A DNA stretch of 64,000 nucleotides. Origin: Leucobacter sp. UCMA 4100 (lineage in GTDB: Bacteria; Actinomycetota; Actinomycetes; Actinomycetales; Microbacteriaceae). Below, piece after piece: positions 26,782 through 43,892 of this stretch (position 1 is the stretch's first letter; every line of letters starts with the position of its first letter). A program made the position numbers and the translations under genes. The stretch spans positions 2,526,514 through 2,590,513 of the forward strand of contig NZ_JAFEUS010000002.1 in NCBI RefSeq assembly GCF_027853335.1. The letters are read 5' to 3'. Under the pieces are notes generated by a model. That model made no database searches, was not told the DNA's origin, and was given only the letters and a program-made list of their open reading frames with translations.

Positions 26782-27828
26782 GTGACACGCACCATCAAGC
26801 TTGCAGTTATTCCCGGCGACGGAATTGGGCCCGAGGTTGTACAGCAAGCGAATCGCGTGATCGATGCCGTCACTCGCGACAGCGACGTGGTGTTCGAGCG
26901 AACTGAGTTCCCGCTCGGTGCCGAGCGGTTTCTCGCGACCGGCGATACCCTGCCCGAAGATGAGCAGCGTGCCATCGCCGAGCACGACGCAATTCTCTTC
27001 GGAGCCGTCGGTGGAGTGCCCGGCGACGAGCGTTTGCGTGGGGCAAACATTGAGCGAGGCCTGCTCCTGAAGCTGCGCTTCGACTTCGACCACTACGCAA
27101 ACGTGCGCCCCTGCACGCTCTTTCCCGGGGTCACCTCACCACTCGCGAACCCGGGCGACATCGACTTTGTTGTCGTGCGCGAGGGTACCGAGGGCCCGTA
27201 CGTTGGCAATGGCGGATCGCTCCGCAGCGGCCCCCACGAGGTGGCGACCGAGGTCTCGGTGAACACCGCGTTCGGCGTCGAACGTGTGGTGCGGTACGCC
27301 TTTGAACTCGCGCAGTCGCGCCCCCGCAAGAAGCTCACCTGGGTGCATAAGACCAACGTGCTCGTGCACGCGGGCAAGATCTGGCAGCGCGCCGTCGAAG
27401 CCGTCGGCGCCGAGTATCCAGACGTGCAGGTTGATTACCTGCACGTTGATGCCGCAACAATCTTCTTCGTGCAAGACCCCGCACGGTTTGACGTCATCGT
27501 CACCGACAACCTCTTTGGTGACATCCTGACCGACATTGCTGGCGCCATTGGCGGCGGCATTGGCCTCGCGGCCTCGGGTAACGTGAACCCCGATAAAACC
27601 TTCCCGAGCATGTTTGAGCCGGTACACGGCTCAGCGCCCGACATTGCGGGTAAGGGTATTGCTGATCCGACCGCGGCGATTCTTTCGGCAGCGCTCATGC
27701 TCGATCACCTCGAACTGCCCACCGAGGCGGAGCGAGTGAGGCAGGCCGTTCGCGCCGATCTTGCGAGCCGAGACGACGCGTCACGATCAACCGACGAGAT
27801 CGCCCAGGCAATTCTCGCTCACCTCTAA
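26782..27828 (+). CDS. leuB: 3-isopropylmalate dehydrogenase
   Basis: LeuB oxidises and decarboxylates 3-isopropylmalate in leucine synthesis. The motifs [41 protein letters not shown] and the metal-binding [21 protein letters not shown] are clear, with [23 protein letters not shown] near the end. The length is 348 residues, normal for the actinobacterial type. The GTG start at 26782 has a perfect AGGAGG (26771-26776). It is followed 41 nt later by ilvE, and the two together supply the end of branched-chain amino-acid synthesis. Confidence 0.96.
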   Translation: MTRTIKLAVIPGDGIGPEVVQQANRVIDAVTRDSDVVFERTEFPLGAERFLATGDTLPEDEQRAIAEHDAILFGAVGGVPGDERLRGANIERGLLLKLRFDFDHYANVRPCTLFPGVTSPLANPGDIDFVVVREGTEGPYVGNGGSLRSGPHEVATEVSVNTAFGVERVVRYAFELAQSRPRKKLTWVHKTNVLVHAGKIWQRAVEAVGAEYPDVQVDYLHVDAATIFFVQDPARFDVIVTDNLFGDILTDIAGAIGGGIGLAASGNVNPDKTFPSMFEPVHGSAPDIAGKGIADPTAAILSAALMLDHLELPTEAERVRQAVRADLASRDDASRSTDEIAQAILAHL

Positions 27829-27869
27829 TTTTTCTTCCGTTCTTTTTCATCATGAGAGAAGGCACACTG

Positions 27870-28973
27870 ATGACGAACATCACTTTCACCACGACCGAGG
27901 CTGAGCGCCGCACTGACGCAGAGCGCGAGGCGGTTCTTCAGAACCCCGGGTTTGGCACGCACTTCACCGACCACATGGCATCGATTACCTGGAGCGCCGC
28001 CGAGGGCTGGCACGACGCAGAGATTCTGCCCTATGGCCCCATTCCGGTCGACCCTGCCTCGAGCGTGCTCCACTACGGCCAGGAGATCTTCGAGGGTCTC
28101 AAAGCATACCGTCACGAGGATGGCTCGATCGTCGTCTTCAGGCCCGAAGAGAACGGCCGTCGACTCAACGAGTCGGCTGTGCGTCTCGCGCTGCCAGAGC
28201 TGCCCGTTGAGCTCTTCGTCGAGGCCGTCAAGCAGCTCGTCACGATCGATGCCGACTGGGTGCCCCGAGGCGAAGACCAGAGCCTCTACATTCGTCCCTT
28301 CATGATCGCCGACGAGAGCTTCCTCGGGGTTCGTGCGGCCGAGCGCGCCAGGTTCATCGTCATCGCAAGCCCTGCCGGTGCCTACTTCACCGGGGGCATT
28401 AAGCCCGTGTCGATCTGGCTTTCGCAGGAGTTCTCGCGCGCGGGTCACGGCGGTACCGGTGCCGCAAAGTGTGGCGGCAACTACGCCGCTTCGCTCTTGC
28501 CACAGAACATCGCGGCCGAGAACGGCTGCCAGCAGGTACTCTTCACCGATTCGAACACGGTCGATACTATCGACGAACTCGGCGGCATGAACCTCTTCCT
28601 CGTGCGCTCAGACAAGACGCTGCTCACTCCGGCACTCAACGGCAATATTCTCGCGGGTATTACCCGCAAGAGCCTCATCGAGCTCGCCGAGGCGCGCGGG
28701 TACCGTGTCGAAGAGCGCGCGGTCACCGTGAGCGAGTGGCGCGAGGGCGTTGCCGACGGAACGATCACCGAGGCTTTTGCCTGTGGCACGGCAGCGGTCA
28801 TCACGCCGATCGGCGAGTTGAAGTCGCCCGACTTCTCCATTTCGTTCGGCGACAAGGCTCCCGGCGAGCTCACGATGTCGCTTCGTGAAGAACTCACCGG
28901 CATCCAGACCGGCACCCGTGAAGACACGCGGGGCTGGCTCACCGAGATCGTTTCAAGCGAGCAGAGCGCGTAG
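27870..28973 (+). CDS. ilvE: Branched-chain amino-acid aminotransferase
   Basis: This PLP enzyme of fold type IV transfers amino groups to make leucine, isoleucine and valine. I use the ATG at 27870 (GAGAAGG nine nt upstream). LHYGQEIFEGLKAYRHEDGSI, RPFMIADE, the lysine context AKCGGNYAASLLPQ, and the PLP phosphate segment NGNILAGITRKSLIELA place it in the branched-chain group. The length is 367 residues. It lies between leuB and an FAH-family gene, all in the same direction and close together, so it is probably one operon. Confidence 0.95.
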   Translation: MTNITFTTTEAERRTDAEREAVLQNPGFGTHFTDHMASITWSAAEGWHDAEILPYGPIPVDPASSVLHYGQEIFEGLKAYRHEDGSIVVFRPEENGRRLNESAVRLALPELPVELFVEAVKQLVTIDADWVPRGEDQSLYIRPFMIADESFLGVRAAERARFIVIASPAGAYFTGGIKPVSIWLSQEFSRAGHGGTGAAKCGGNYAASLLPQNIAAENGCQQVLFTDSNTVDTIDELGGMNLFLVRSDKTLLTPALNGNILAGITRKSLIELAEARGYRVEERAVTVSEWREGVADGTITEAFACGTAAVITPIGELKSPDFSISFGDKAPGELTMSLREELTGIQTGTREDTRGWLTEIVSSEQSA

Positions 28974-28982
28974 GGGGTTCTC

Positions 28983-29777
28983 ATGCGGGTAGCACGATTT
29001 CGCGCGGCAGATAACACGATTGCCTTCGGCGTTTTTGACGAGGCCGAGAATGGCGAGGGCGAGGAGCTTGTAGAGCTCGTCGCCGATCCGCTCGTTGCCG
29101 GTTACGAGACCACGGGTCGCCGTTTCTCGCTCGACGAGGTGACCCTTCTCGCGCCGGTGATTCCACGATCGAAGGTCGTGTGCATCGGTAAGAACTACCT
29201 CGATCACGTTGCCGAGATGCAAGAACGGGGCATGGGAGGCGAGGCTCCCAAAGAGCCGCTGCTCTTCCTGAAGCCCAACACAGCGGTCATCGGGCCAGAC
29301 GATGCAATCGTGCGACCATCACTGTCGAACCAGGTGGAGTTTGAGGGTGAGCTCGCGATCGTCATCGGCGCCCTCGCTAAAGAGGTTCCCGAAGAACGCG
29401 CGCTTGAGGTTGTCTTTGGCTTCACCTGTGGCAACGACGTGACGGCTCGCGACCTGCAGTACGCCGACGGGCAGTGGGCGAGGGCCAAGGGCTTCGACAC
29501 GTTCTGCCCGTTGGGGCCGGTCATCGAAACCGATCTTGACCTCAGTGATCTCGCGATCGAGACCCGCGTTAACGGCGAGGTCAAGCAGCGCTCGTCGACG
29601 GCTCACCTGATTCACTCGATCCCTAAGCTCGTGGCGCATGCCTCGCAGGCCTTCACGCTGCTTCCCGGCGACGTGATTCTCACGGGCACGCCTGAGGGCG
29701 TCGGGGCGCTTGAACCCGGCGACGTTGTTGAGGTCGAAGTTGAGGGCATCGGCGTTCTGCGTAACCCCGTTCGCTAG
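28983..29777 (+). CDS. Fumarylacetoacetate hydrolase-family protein
   Basis: The 264-residue protein has the FAH catalytic domain: [51 protein letters not shown] and [16 protein letters not shown]. These supply the metal-binding acidic residues and the oxyanion lysine. Members cleave C-C bonds or decarboxylate and include oxaloacetate decarboxylases and aromatic-ring degradation hydrolases. The substrate here is not predictable. The ATG follows AGGGGGTTC nine nt after the ilvE stop, and the ilvE-FAH pairing is common in related bacteria near gltX. Confidence 0.9.
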   Translation: MRVARFRAADNTIAFGVFDEAENGEGEELVELVADPLVAGYETTGRRFSLDEVTLLAPVIPRSKVVCIGKNYLDHVAEMQERGMGGEAPKEPLLFLKPNTAVIGPDDAIVRPSLSNQVEFEGELAIVIGALAKEVPEERALEVVFGFTCGNDVTARDLQYADGQWARAKGFDTFCPLGPVIETDLDLSDLAIETRVNGEVKQRSSTAHLIHSIPKLVAHASQAFTLLPGDVILTGTPEGVGALEPGDVVEVEVEGIGVLRNPVR

Positions 29778-29851
29778 GGCTCGGCACGGCCCGGGGCGCG
29801 CCGAAGTGCCCTGGGCAACGCCTCAGGGCGACTGTGAGAGAATGGGACACT

Positions 29852-31129
29852 ATGGATCCCACAAAACTCGCGCACACCGACGGCAACGGCTACCGGTCAA
29901 CCAGGCCAAAACAGGTTCGCCCGAAGGCCGAGGGCTGGGTTCAGGCGACGAACCCAGACGGCCGCCCGACCCTGCAGTTTGCCTCGCCGCGCGTGAAACA
30001 GCCGCCGCAGCACCTGGCCGACATGACGCTCGAAGAGCGCGAGGCCGCTATCAAAGAGCTCGGGTTGCCCGGGTTTCGTGCGAAGCAGATCTCGAAGCAC
30101 TACTTCGAGCACTACACCTCAGACACTGAGGCAATGACCGATCTGCCCAAGGATTCACGCGCGGCGATCACCGATCGTTTCTTCCCGCCGCTGCTCACCG
30201 AGGTAAAGCGGCTGCAAACCGACAACGGTGACACCATCAAGTTCCTGTGGCGACTCTTCGACGGTGCCCTCGTCGAGTCGGTACTTATGCGCTACCCGGG
30301 CCGCATCACGCTGTGCGTCTCAAGCCAGTGTGGCTGCGGTATGAACTGCCCCTTCTGTGCGACGGGGCAGGCGGGCCTCACCAGAAACATGTCGACCGCC
30401 GAGATTCTCGACCAGGTCGTGCAGGCAAACCGCATCATTCGTGCCGGCGAGCTTGGCGGCACGAGGCGCGGCTCGGTGCACTTCTCAGAAGAGCGCGTCA
30501 ACAACATCGTGTTCATGGGCATGGGTGAGCCACTCGCGAACTACAAGCGCGTCATGAACGCCGTGCACCGCATGGCGGCCGAGGCTCCCGAGGGCCTCGG
30601 GATGAGCGCGCGCGGCATCACGGTCTCGACCGTCGGGCTCGCGCCGGCGATCCGCAAGCTTGCCGACGAGAACCTTCCCGTCACCTTTGCGCTGTCATTG
30701 CACGCGCCAGACGACGAACTGCGCGACGAACTCATCCCGGTGAACAGTCGCTGGAAAGTCGACGAGGTGCTCGACGCTGCAAAGCACTACTTTGACACGA
30801 CCGGGCGACGCGTCTCGATCGAGTACGCCCTCATTAAAGACATGAACGATCACGCCTGGCGTGCTGATTTGCTCGCCGAGCGGCTCAACGCAAGGGGGAG
30901 GGGCTGGGTGCACGTGAACCCGATTCCGCTGAACCCGACCCCTGGGTCGATCTGGACCTCGAGCGATCCCGACGTCACCGACGAGTTCGTGCGCAGACTC
31001 AATGCCGCCGGCATTCCAACGACACTGCGTGATACGCGCGGTAAAGACATCGATGGTGCATGCGGGCAGCTCGTTGCAACCGAGGCCGATAAGCAGGAAG
31101 CACAGCGCATCGCGGCGAGCGATTCATAA
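29852..31129 (+). CDS. rlmN: Dual-specificity rRNA/tRNA methyltransferase RlmN
   Basis: RlmN is a radical SAM enzyme that methylates C2 of A2503 in 23S rRNA and A37 in some tRNAs. The iron-sulfur cysteines are Cys162, 166 and 169 ([12 protein letters not shown]). The C-terminal methyl-carrying cysteine is Cys404 in [21 protein letters not shown] is the SAM-binding GEP motif, and [21 protein letters not shown] and PLNPTPGS are also present. The ATG at 29852 is preferred over a GTG six codons earlier. The 425-residue length includes an N-terminal extension of about 45 residues. Confidence 0.95.
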   Translation: MDPTKLAHTDGNGYRSTRPKQVRPKAEGWVQATNPDGRPTLQFASPRVKQPPQHLADMTLEEREAAIKELGLPGFRAKQISKHYFEHYTSDTEAMTDLPKDSRAAITDRFFPPLLTEVKRLQTDNGDTIKFLWRLFDGALVESVLMRYPGRITLCVSSQCGCGMNCPFCATGQAGLTRNMSTAEILDQVVQANRIIRAGELGGTRRGSVHFSEERVNNIVFMGMGEPLANYKRVMNAVHRMAAEAPEGLGMSARGITVSTVGLAPAIRKLADENLPVTFALSLHAPDDELRDELIPVNSRWKVDEVLDAAKHYFDTTGRRVSIEYALIKDMNDHAWRADLLAERLNARGRGWVHVNPIPLNPTPGSIWTSSDPDVTDEFVRRLNAAGIPTTLRDTRGKDIDGACGQLVATEADKQEAQRIAASDS

Positions 31130-31147
31130 GATCTTCAAAAGAGTTAT

Positions 31148-31174
31148 GCGATAAAGCATGCAATCGCTTATACT
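31148..31174 (+). promoter_or_regulatory. Leaderless promoter and dyad for the LysR gene
   Basis: TATACT (31169-31174) ends 6 nt before the ATG at 31181. Immediately upstream is GCGAT-N10-ATCGC (31148-31167), a possible autoregulatory site touching the -10. Confidence 0.5.
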
Positions 31175-31180
31175 GCGGGT

Positions 31181-32140
31181 ATGACCACGCTGCGTAATGC
31201 CGAGTCGTATGACTCAATTGACTCAACCGAGATGCGCATTCTTCATGCGCTCTCGACCACCGGGTCGCTCACCCAGGTCGCTGCGACCCTGGGGCTGAGC
31301 CAACCCGCGATCAGCCAACGACTGAAGCGCCTCGAGCAGCGGCTCGCGGTGCCGCTCATCGAACGGCAGGGGAGGGGTGTTCGGCTCACCCCGGCAGGCC
31401 AGATTCTCGCCGATCACGGGCGTACCGTGGTCGCCGAGATCGACGCCGCTCTCGCAGCCATCGATGACCTTCGAGGCGACCGCGGGGGAGTGTTGCGCAT
31501 GGCAGGATTCCCCTCGGCCTCGGCCACGGTGATTCCGCGGCTCATGCGCATGCTGCAGGAGCAGGCACCTCAGGTGACCTTTCAGTACCGCGAGCAGGAG
31601 CCGCCAGAGGCGATTCAGCTGCTGCGTGACGGTGAGGTTGACTGCGCGCTCGTCTTTCAGTACTCAGAGTCTGAACCCCTGCCGACGCTCTTCGAGTTCA
31701 CGCCGCTCTGGCGCGAGGAGATGTGGCTCGTCGTTCCCGAAGAGCGCTCGCAGGGCATGGAACGTGCGGCGCTTTCCGCGTTTCGTGATGACCAGTGGAT
31801 CGCGGGCTGCACCCGCTGCCGCGGCCACCTGACCCGCGCGACCAAGCGCCACGGCTTTGAACCCGAGATTGTGCAAGAAACCGACAATATGCCGGCCTCG
31901 ATCGCGATGGTAGCCGCCGGTAACTCGGTCTCGATGGTGCCCGGCTTGGCGCTCGCTGCGCAGCCGACGCTGCCTGCGGGAGCTCGCGCGCTGCGACTCG
32001 AAGAGCCTGAGTATCGAACGATTGGTCTCATCAACGTTGACACCGCCAACGAGAGCCCCGCGGTGAAACTCGCGAAGCGGCTGCTCGGCAACATCGACGG
32101 CAGTACCTGGAACCTCCTCACCGAACGAGTCGCTCGGTGA
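31181..32140 (+). CDS. LysR-family transcriptional regulator
   Basis: The 319-residue protein has a winged helix-turn-helix at the N-terminus (GSLTQVAATLGLSQPAISQRLKRLEQRL, residues about 29-56). A periplasmic-binding-protein-like effector domain follows. The predicted leaderless start has a TATACT box 6 nt upstream and no ribosome binding site. The stop overlaps the start of the MFS transporter gene (GTGA), so the two are one transcription unit. Regulation of the transporter and self-regulation through the GCGAT dyad are likely. The effector is unknown. Confidence 0.9.
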   Translation: MTTLRNAESYDSIDSTEMRILHALSTTGSLTQVAATLGLSQPAISQRLKRLEQRLAVPLIERQGRGVRLTPAGQILADHGRTVVAEIDAALAAIDDLRGDRGGVLRMAGFPSASATVIPRLMRMLQEQAPQVTFQYREQEPPEAIQLLRDGEVDCALVFQYSESEPLPTLFEFTPLWREEMWLVVPEERSQGMERAALSAFRDDQWIAGCTRCRGHLTRATKRHGFEPEIVQETDNMPASIAMVAAGNSVSMVPGLALAAQPTLPAGARALRLEEPEYRTIGLINVDTANESPAVKLAKRLLGNIDGSTWNLLTERVAR

Positions 32141-33441
32141 CCGCCGCGAGCCCCGTCGAGGCACGGCACAGTCGGTACCCGCTGGAGCGCGGCGGCGCAC
32201 TGCAACGAAAAACGCTCTGGGTGCTCTCTGCGGGCACCATCCTCGGCGGTCTCGGCGTTGGCGCCTCGCTCTCGGTCGGGGCCCTGTTGCTTGCAGAGGT
32301 GAGCGGCTCGGCCGGCATCTCGGGGCTCGCCTCGGCGATGTTCAACATGGGAGCGGCGCTCGCGGGTATTCCGCTTGCAAAGCTCGCGGCCGCGAAGGGC
32401 CGCCGCCGCGCAATCGTCACCGGCAACAGCGTCGCGATGGTTGGTGCGGTCACCGCGGTCTACGGCACCTCGATCGGGGTGTGGCCGGTGCTCGCGCTGG
32501 GTATTCTCGTGCTCGGTGTTGCGAGCTCGGTTCAGCTGCTCGCGCGCTTCACCGCGACTGACCTCGCACTGCCGCAAAACCGCGCGCGCGATCTCTCGCT
32601 CGTGGTCTGGACCATCACGATCGGCGCTGTTGTCGGCCCGAACCTCATGGGGCCGGGGGCGTGGATCGGCGGAGTGCTCGGCATCAACCCGCTCGCGGGC
32701 GTGTTCGTCTTCACGATTGCCGCGCAGCTGCTCGCGGCCACCGTGAGCTGGTTTGGGCTGCGGCCCGATCCGCTACTCACCGCACGTGACCTCCCGGCAG
32801 AAGACGTCTCTGCCGCAGGTTCGAACGCTCCCGTCGCCGTGCCCATTAGTCGCGGCGGCCAGGCGCGGGTCATCGTGCTCATCGCCATGGCGCAGGCGGT
32901 CATGGTGGCGCTCATGGCGATGGCGCCACTCCACATCATGGACACGGGTGGCACCCACGAGCGCGTGGGCTTCACCCTGAGCCTGCACATCGCCGGCATG
33001 TACGTGCTTTCTCCGGTCTTCGGCATGCTCGCGATGAAGATCGGGCGCCCCGCGGTGGTGAGCATCGGCTGGGCCATTCTGCTCGTCTCGGTTGGGCTCG
33101 CCTTCGTAGCTCACACCTCGCCCATTGTGATGGAAGCGTCAATGATGCTGCTCGGCGTCGGCTGGGGAGCCGTTACGGTGGCAGGCGCGACGCTCATCAC
33201 CGAGCTCACGCCGGTCGCTGACCGCACGAAACGCCAGGGCCAATCAGACGCGATTATGAGCGGATCGGGCGCGATCGCCGGCGTGCTCGCAGGCATCGCT
33301 TTTGCCGTGAGCGGGTACCAGCTCATTGCGCTCGTGTGCCTCGTGCTCATCGCGGTAGGCATCATCGCCACCGTGGCTGTTGCCCGCGAGTCGGCACGCG
33401 CACGAGCCGCGAGCGGGGCAGATTCTCAGAAGGCAGAGTAA
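32137..33441 (+). CDS. Major facilitator superfamily transporter
   Basis: The 434-residue protein has about 12 transmembrane segments in two halves, separated by a hydrophilic loop (about residues 210-245). [15 protein letters not shown] is the loop 2-3 motif A-like segment of MFS proteins. The C-terminal tail after the last helix is Ala/Arg/Ser-rich. The start codon GTG overlaps the LysR stop. Together with the LysR gene it looks like a substrate-induced efflux unit, but nothing in the sequence fixes the substrate. The downstream gltX promoter lies inside its last codons. Confidence 0.88.
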   Translation: MTAASPVEARHSRYPLERGGALQRKTLWVLSAGTILGGLGVGASLSVGALLLAEVSGSAGISGLASAMFNMGAALAGIPLAKLAAAKGRRRAIVTGNSVAMVGAVTAVYGTSIGVWPVLALGILVLGVASSVQLLARFTATDLALPQNRARDLSLVVWTITIGAVVGPNLMGPGAWIGGVLGINPLAGVFVFTIAAQLLAATVSWFGLRPDPLLTARDLPAEDVSAAGSNAPVAVPISRGGQARVIVLIAMAQAVMVALMAMAPLHIMDTGGTHERVGFTLSLHIAGMYVLSPVFGMLAMKIGRPAVVSIGWAILLVSVGLAFVAHTSPIVMEASMMLLGVGWGAVTVAGATLITELTPVADRTKRQGQSDAIMSGSGAIAGVLAGIAFAVSGYQLIALVCLVLIAVGIIATVAVARESARARAASGADSQKAE

Positions 33442-33451
33442 AGTGGTAGTG

Positions 33452-34984
33452 ATGTCTACAAGTGATTCTGCTCCGAAGTTTTCAACCGCTACCGGAAGCG
33501 ACGTTCGCGTACGCTTTTGCCCCTCGCCGACCGGCACGCCGCACGTCGGCATGGTGCGCACAGCCCTCTTCAACTGGGCCTACGCACGCCACACCGGAGG
33601 CACGTTCGTCTTTCGTATCGAAGACACCGACGCCGCCCGTGATAGCGAAGAGAGCTACGGCCAAATTCTTGAATCGATGCGCTGGCTCGGTCTCGACTGG
33701 GACGAGGGCATCGATGTTGGCGGGCCGCACGGCCCGTACCGCCAGTCACAGCGTGGCGAAATTTACGCCGATGTCGCGAAGCGCCTGCTTGAAGCAGGGT
33801 ACCTCTACGAGAGCTTCTCAACGGCAGAAGAGATCGATGCCCGCAACGAGGCCGCTGGTCGACCAAAGCAGCTCGGGTACGACAACTACGACCGCACGCT
33901 GACCGACGAGCAGAAGGCAGCGTTTCGTGCCGAGGGTCGCGAGCCCGCGTTGCGCTTCCGTATTCCTGACGACCTTGACCTCTCGTTCGACGACCTGGTG
34001 CGTGGCGAGATCTCGTTCCCTGCCGGTTCAACCATTGACTACGTGGTCGTGCGCCCGAACGGCGCTGCGCTTTACACGCTCACGAACCCCGTCGATGATG
34101 CACTCATGGGGGTGACGCACGTGCTGCGCGGCGAAGACCTCCTTTCGTCGACGCCGCGTCAGATCGCGATGCACAACGCGCTCGTTGAGATTGGTCTCGA
34201 GACCGCGATCCCACGTTTCGGCCACCTGCCATACGTCATGGGTGAGGGCAACAAGAAGCTCTCGAAGCGTGACCCAGAGTCGAACCTCTTGCATCACCGC
34301 GCGCGCGGTTTCATTCCCGAGGGGCTGATTAACTACCTCTCGTTGCTTGGCTGGTCAATTGCTGCCGACCGTGACATCTTCTCGGTTGACGAGCTTGTCG
34401 CGGCCTTTGACGTCGAAGACGTGAACCCGAACCCTGCCCGATTCGACCAGAAGAAGGCCGACTCGATTAACGGTGACCAGATTCGTCTGCTCGCAGAAGC
34501 CGACTTCACCGAGCGCATGGTGCCTTACCTCGTCGATGGCGGCCTCATCGGCGAGGAGCCCTCTGTCGAAGAGCTCGAGATTGTTCGCGCGGCAGCACCC
34601 CTCGTGCAGTCACGCGTCGCAGTCATGAGCGAGGTTGTCGGCCTTACGGAGTTCCTCTTTGCGAAGAGCGAAGACATCGTCTACGAAGATGATGCACTCA
34701 AGACACTCAAAGACGGCTCGCTCGAGGCGTTGAAAGCGGGGCGTGCCGCGCTCGAAGGAGTCGAGGCGTCGGCCTGGAACACTGAGTCGATTCAGGGAGC
34801 GCTGCAGGACGCGCTCATTGACGGTCTTGGCCTGAAGCCCCGAATTGCGTTTGGGTCGTTGCGAGTAGCCGCATCTGGCAAGCGTATCTCGCCGCCCCTG
34901 TTCGAATCGTTTGAGATTTTGGGTAAGCCCGAGACGATTGCACGTCTCGATCGCTTCGCCACCTTCCTTGAGCACCGGGAGTAA
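33452..34984 (+). CDS. gltX: Glutamyl-tRNA synthetase
   Basis: This class I synthetase charges tRNA-Glu. The HIGH-type motif is [20 protein letters not shown] (near residues 23-42). The KMSKS-type motif is KKLSKRD (near 268-274). The anticodon-binding domain ends in [17 protein letters not shown]. The length is 510 residues, as expected. The ATG at 33452 lies 7 nt after a TAAAGT box that overlaps the MFS stop, so a separate leaderless transcript is likely. It lies downstream of leuB-ilvE-FAH as in related genomes, with rlmN, LysR and MFS genes between. Confidence 0.96.
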   Translation: MSTSDSAPKFSTATGSDVRVRFCPSPTGTPHVGMVRTALFNWAYARHTGGTFVFRIEDTDAARDSEESYGQILESMRWLGLDWDEGIDVGGPHGPYRQSQRGEIYADVAKRLLEAGYLYESFSTAEEIDARNEAAGRPKQLGYDNYDRTLTDEQKAAFRAEGREPALRFRIPDDLDLSFDDLVRGEISFPAGSTIDYVVVRPNGAALYTLTNPVDDALMGVTHVLRGEDLLSSTPRQIAMHNALVEIGLETAIPRFGHLPYVMGEGNKKLSKRDPESNLLHHRARGFIPEGLINYLSLLGWSIAADRDIFSVDELVAAFDVEDVNPNPARFDQKKADSINGDQIRLLAEADFTERMVPYLVDGGLIGEEPSVEELEIVRAAAPLVQSRVAVMSEVVGLTEFLFAKSEDIVYEDDALKTLKDGSLEALKAGRAALEGVEASAWNTESIQGALQDALIDGLGLKPRIAFGSLRVAASGKRISPPLFESFEILGKPETIARLDRFATFLEHRE

Positions 34985-35927
34985 TCGTTGCAGCACGCTG
35001 AGATCGTCATCATCGGCGGCGGCCCCGCGGGGCTTGCCGCCGGCCTGAGCCTCGTTCGTAACCTTCGCAGGGTCACGATTCTCGACTCGAATCGGCCGAG
35101 ACACTCAGCAACACTCACGGCTCACGGCTTTCTCACGAGAGACGGTATCGCGCCCAGCGAGCTTCGCCGCATCGGGCGCGAAGAATTTGAGGCGTACGAA
35201 CACGCCAACTTTCACCAGGCGAAGGCGACGAGTGTTCGTCCGCTTTCGGCTGAGGAAGCGCGTGATCAAGGCTTCAGCGATGGGATCGGCTTCGAGATCA
35301 CAGCTTCGGGTGTGAGGGGCAACCCTGACGTGCACCTCTTCACCCAGCGTGTACTCGTGACTGCGGGTCTCGTCGAAGAACTACCAGCCTTTGCTTCGAT
35401 CCGCGTCTTCTATGGCACGGCATTGCACAGTTGTGTCGAGTGCGACGGCTTTGAAAAGAGCGACGCGCCGCTCGCGCTCATCGGTGAAACCACCGATCTC
35501 TTTCAGCGTGCGCTGCTCGTGGGGCGCTTCAGCAGCGACCTTGTCGTCTTCACGAACGGTGCCGACACCATCAGCGAAGCTGAAGAAGCTTACTTGCGCT
35601 CCATCGACATACCCGTCGATCGACGTGAAATCGATGATCTCGTCGGGGTACAATCGGAGATGACCGGTGTGCGGCTCAAGGATTCAACTGTGATTCCGAG
35701 GGTCGGTGGGTTCGTAAGGCCCAGGTGGCACGCGCCGGTTGAATTCTTGTCAGAACGCGAGATTGAGCGCAATGACTGGGGTCTTCTTCTCGTCGATGCA
35801 CGCGGTGAAACCTCGGTTCAAGGCCTCTATGCTGCGGGAGACATCGTGCCGCCAGGCCCGAGGTCTCTCATGATTGCAGCGGGGGCCGGCGCTCAGACCG
35901 CCCTTCGTATGAATATGGATCTGATTC

Positions 35928-43530
<7,603 letters not shown>

Positions 43531-43673
43531 CTTCTCACCGTTTGTGGTGGGAAACATAATGTTTCAAAAGATTTTGCGTAACGATGAATTCGCGTTCACT
43601 TTGTGGTTCTCAACCTGCGGCCCACATTCACTAGCCCTGTTTTGGGTTGGGTGTGTGTTGATAGTTTAATAGT

Positions 43674-43792
43674 GTTACGGCGGCGATAGCGTCAGGGAAA
43701 CGCCCGGTTACATTCCGAACCCGGTAGCTAAGGCTGACTGCGCCGATGGTACTGCGAGGGGGACCTCGTGGGAGAGTAGGACACCGCCGGAC
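43674..43792 (+). rRNA. rrf: 5S ribosomal RNA
   Basis: About 119 nt, from GTTACGGCGGC to GCCGGAC, with the conserved GGAAACGCCCGGTTACATTC and CCGAACCCGG segments. It lies about 143 nt after 23S. Confidence 0.93.
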
Positions 43793-43805
43793 TTCTTTTT
43801 AATGG

Positions 43806-43845
43806 AAAGGGGCTGGTCTCAGTATCGAGACCAGCCCCTTTTTTC
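43806..43845 (+). terminator. rrn operon terminator
   Basis: A 15-bp perfect stem (43806-43820 with 43827-43841) is followed by a T-run. It lies 13 nt after 5S. Confidence 0.92.
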
Positions 43846-43892
43846 ATAGTCGGACAGAGTTCGACTAAGCTATACATTGTAGGGAGGTGCCC

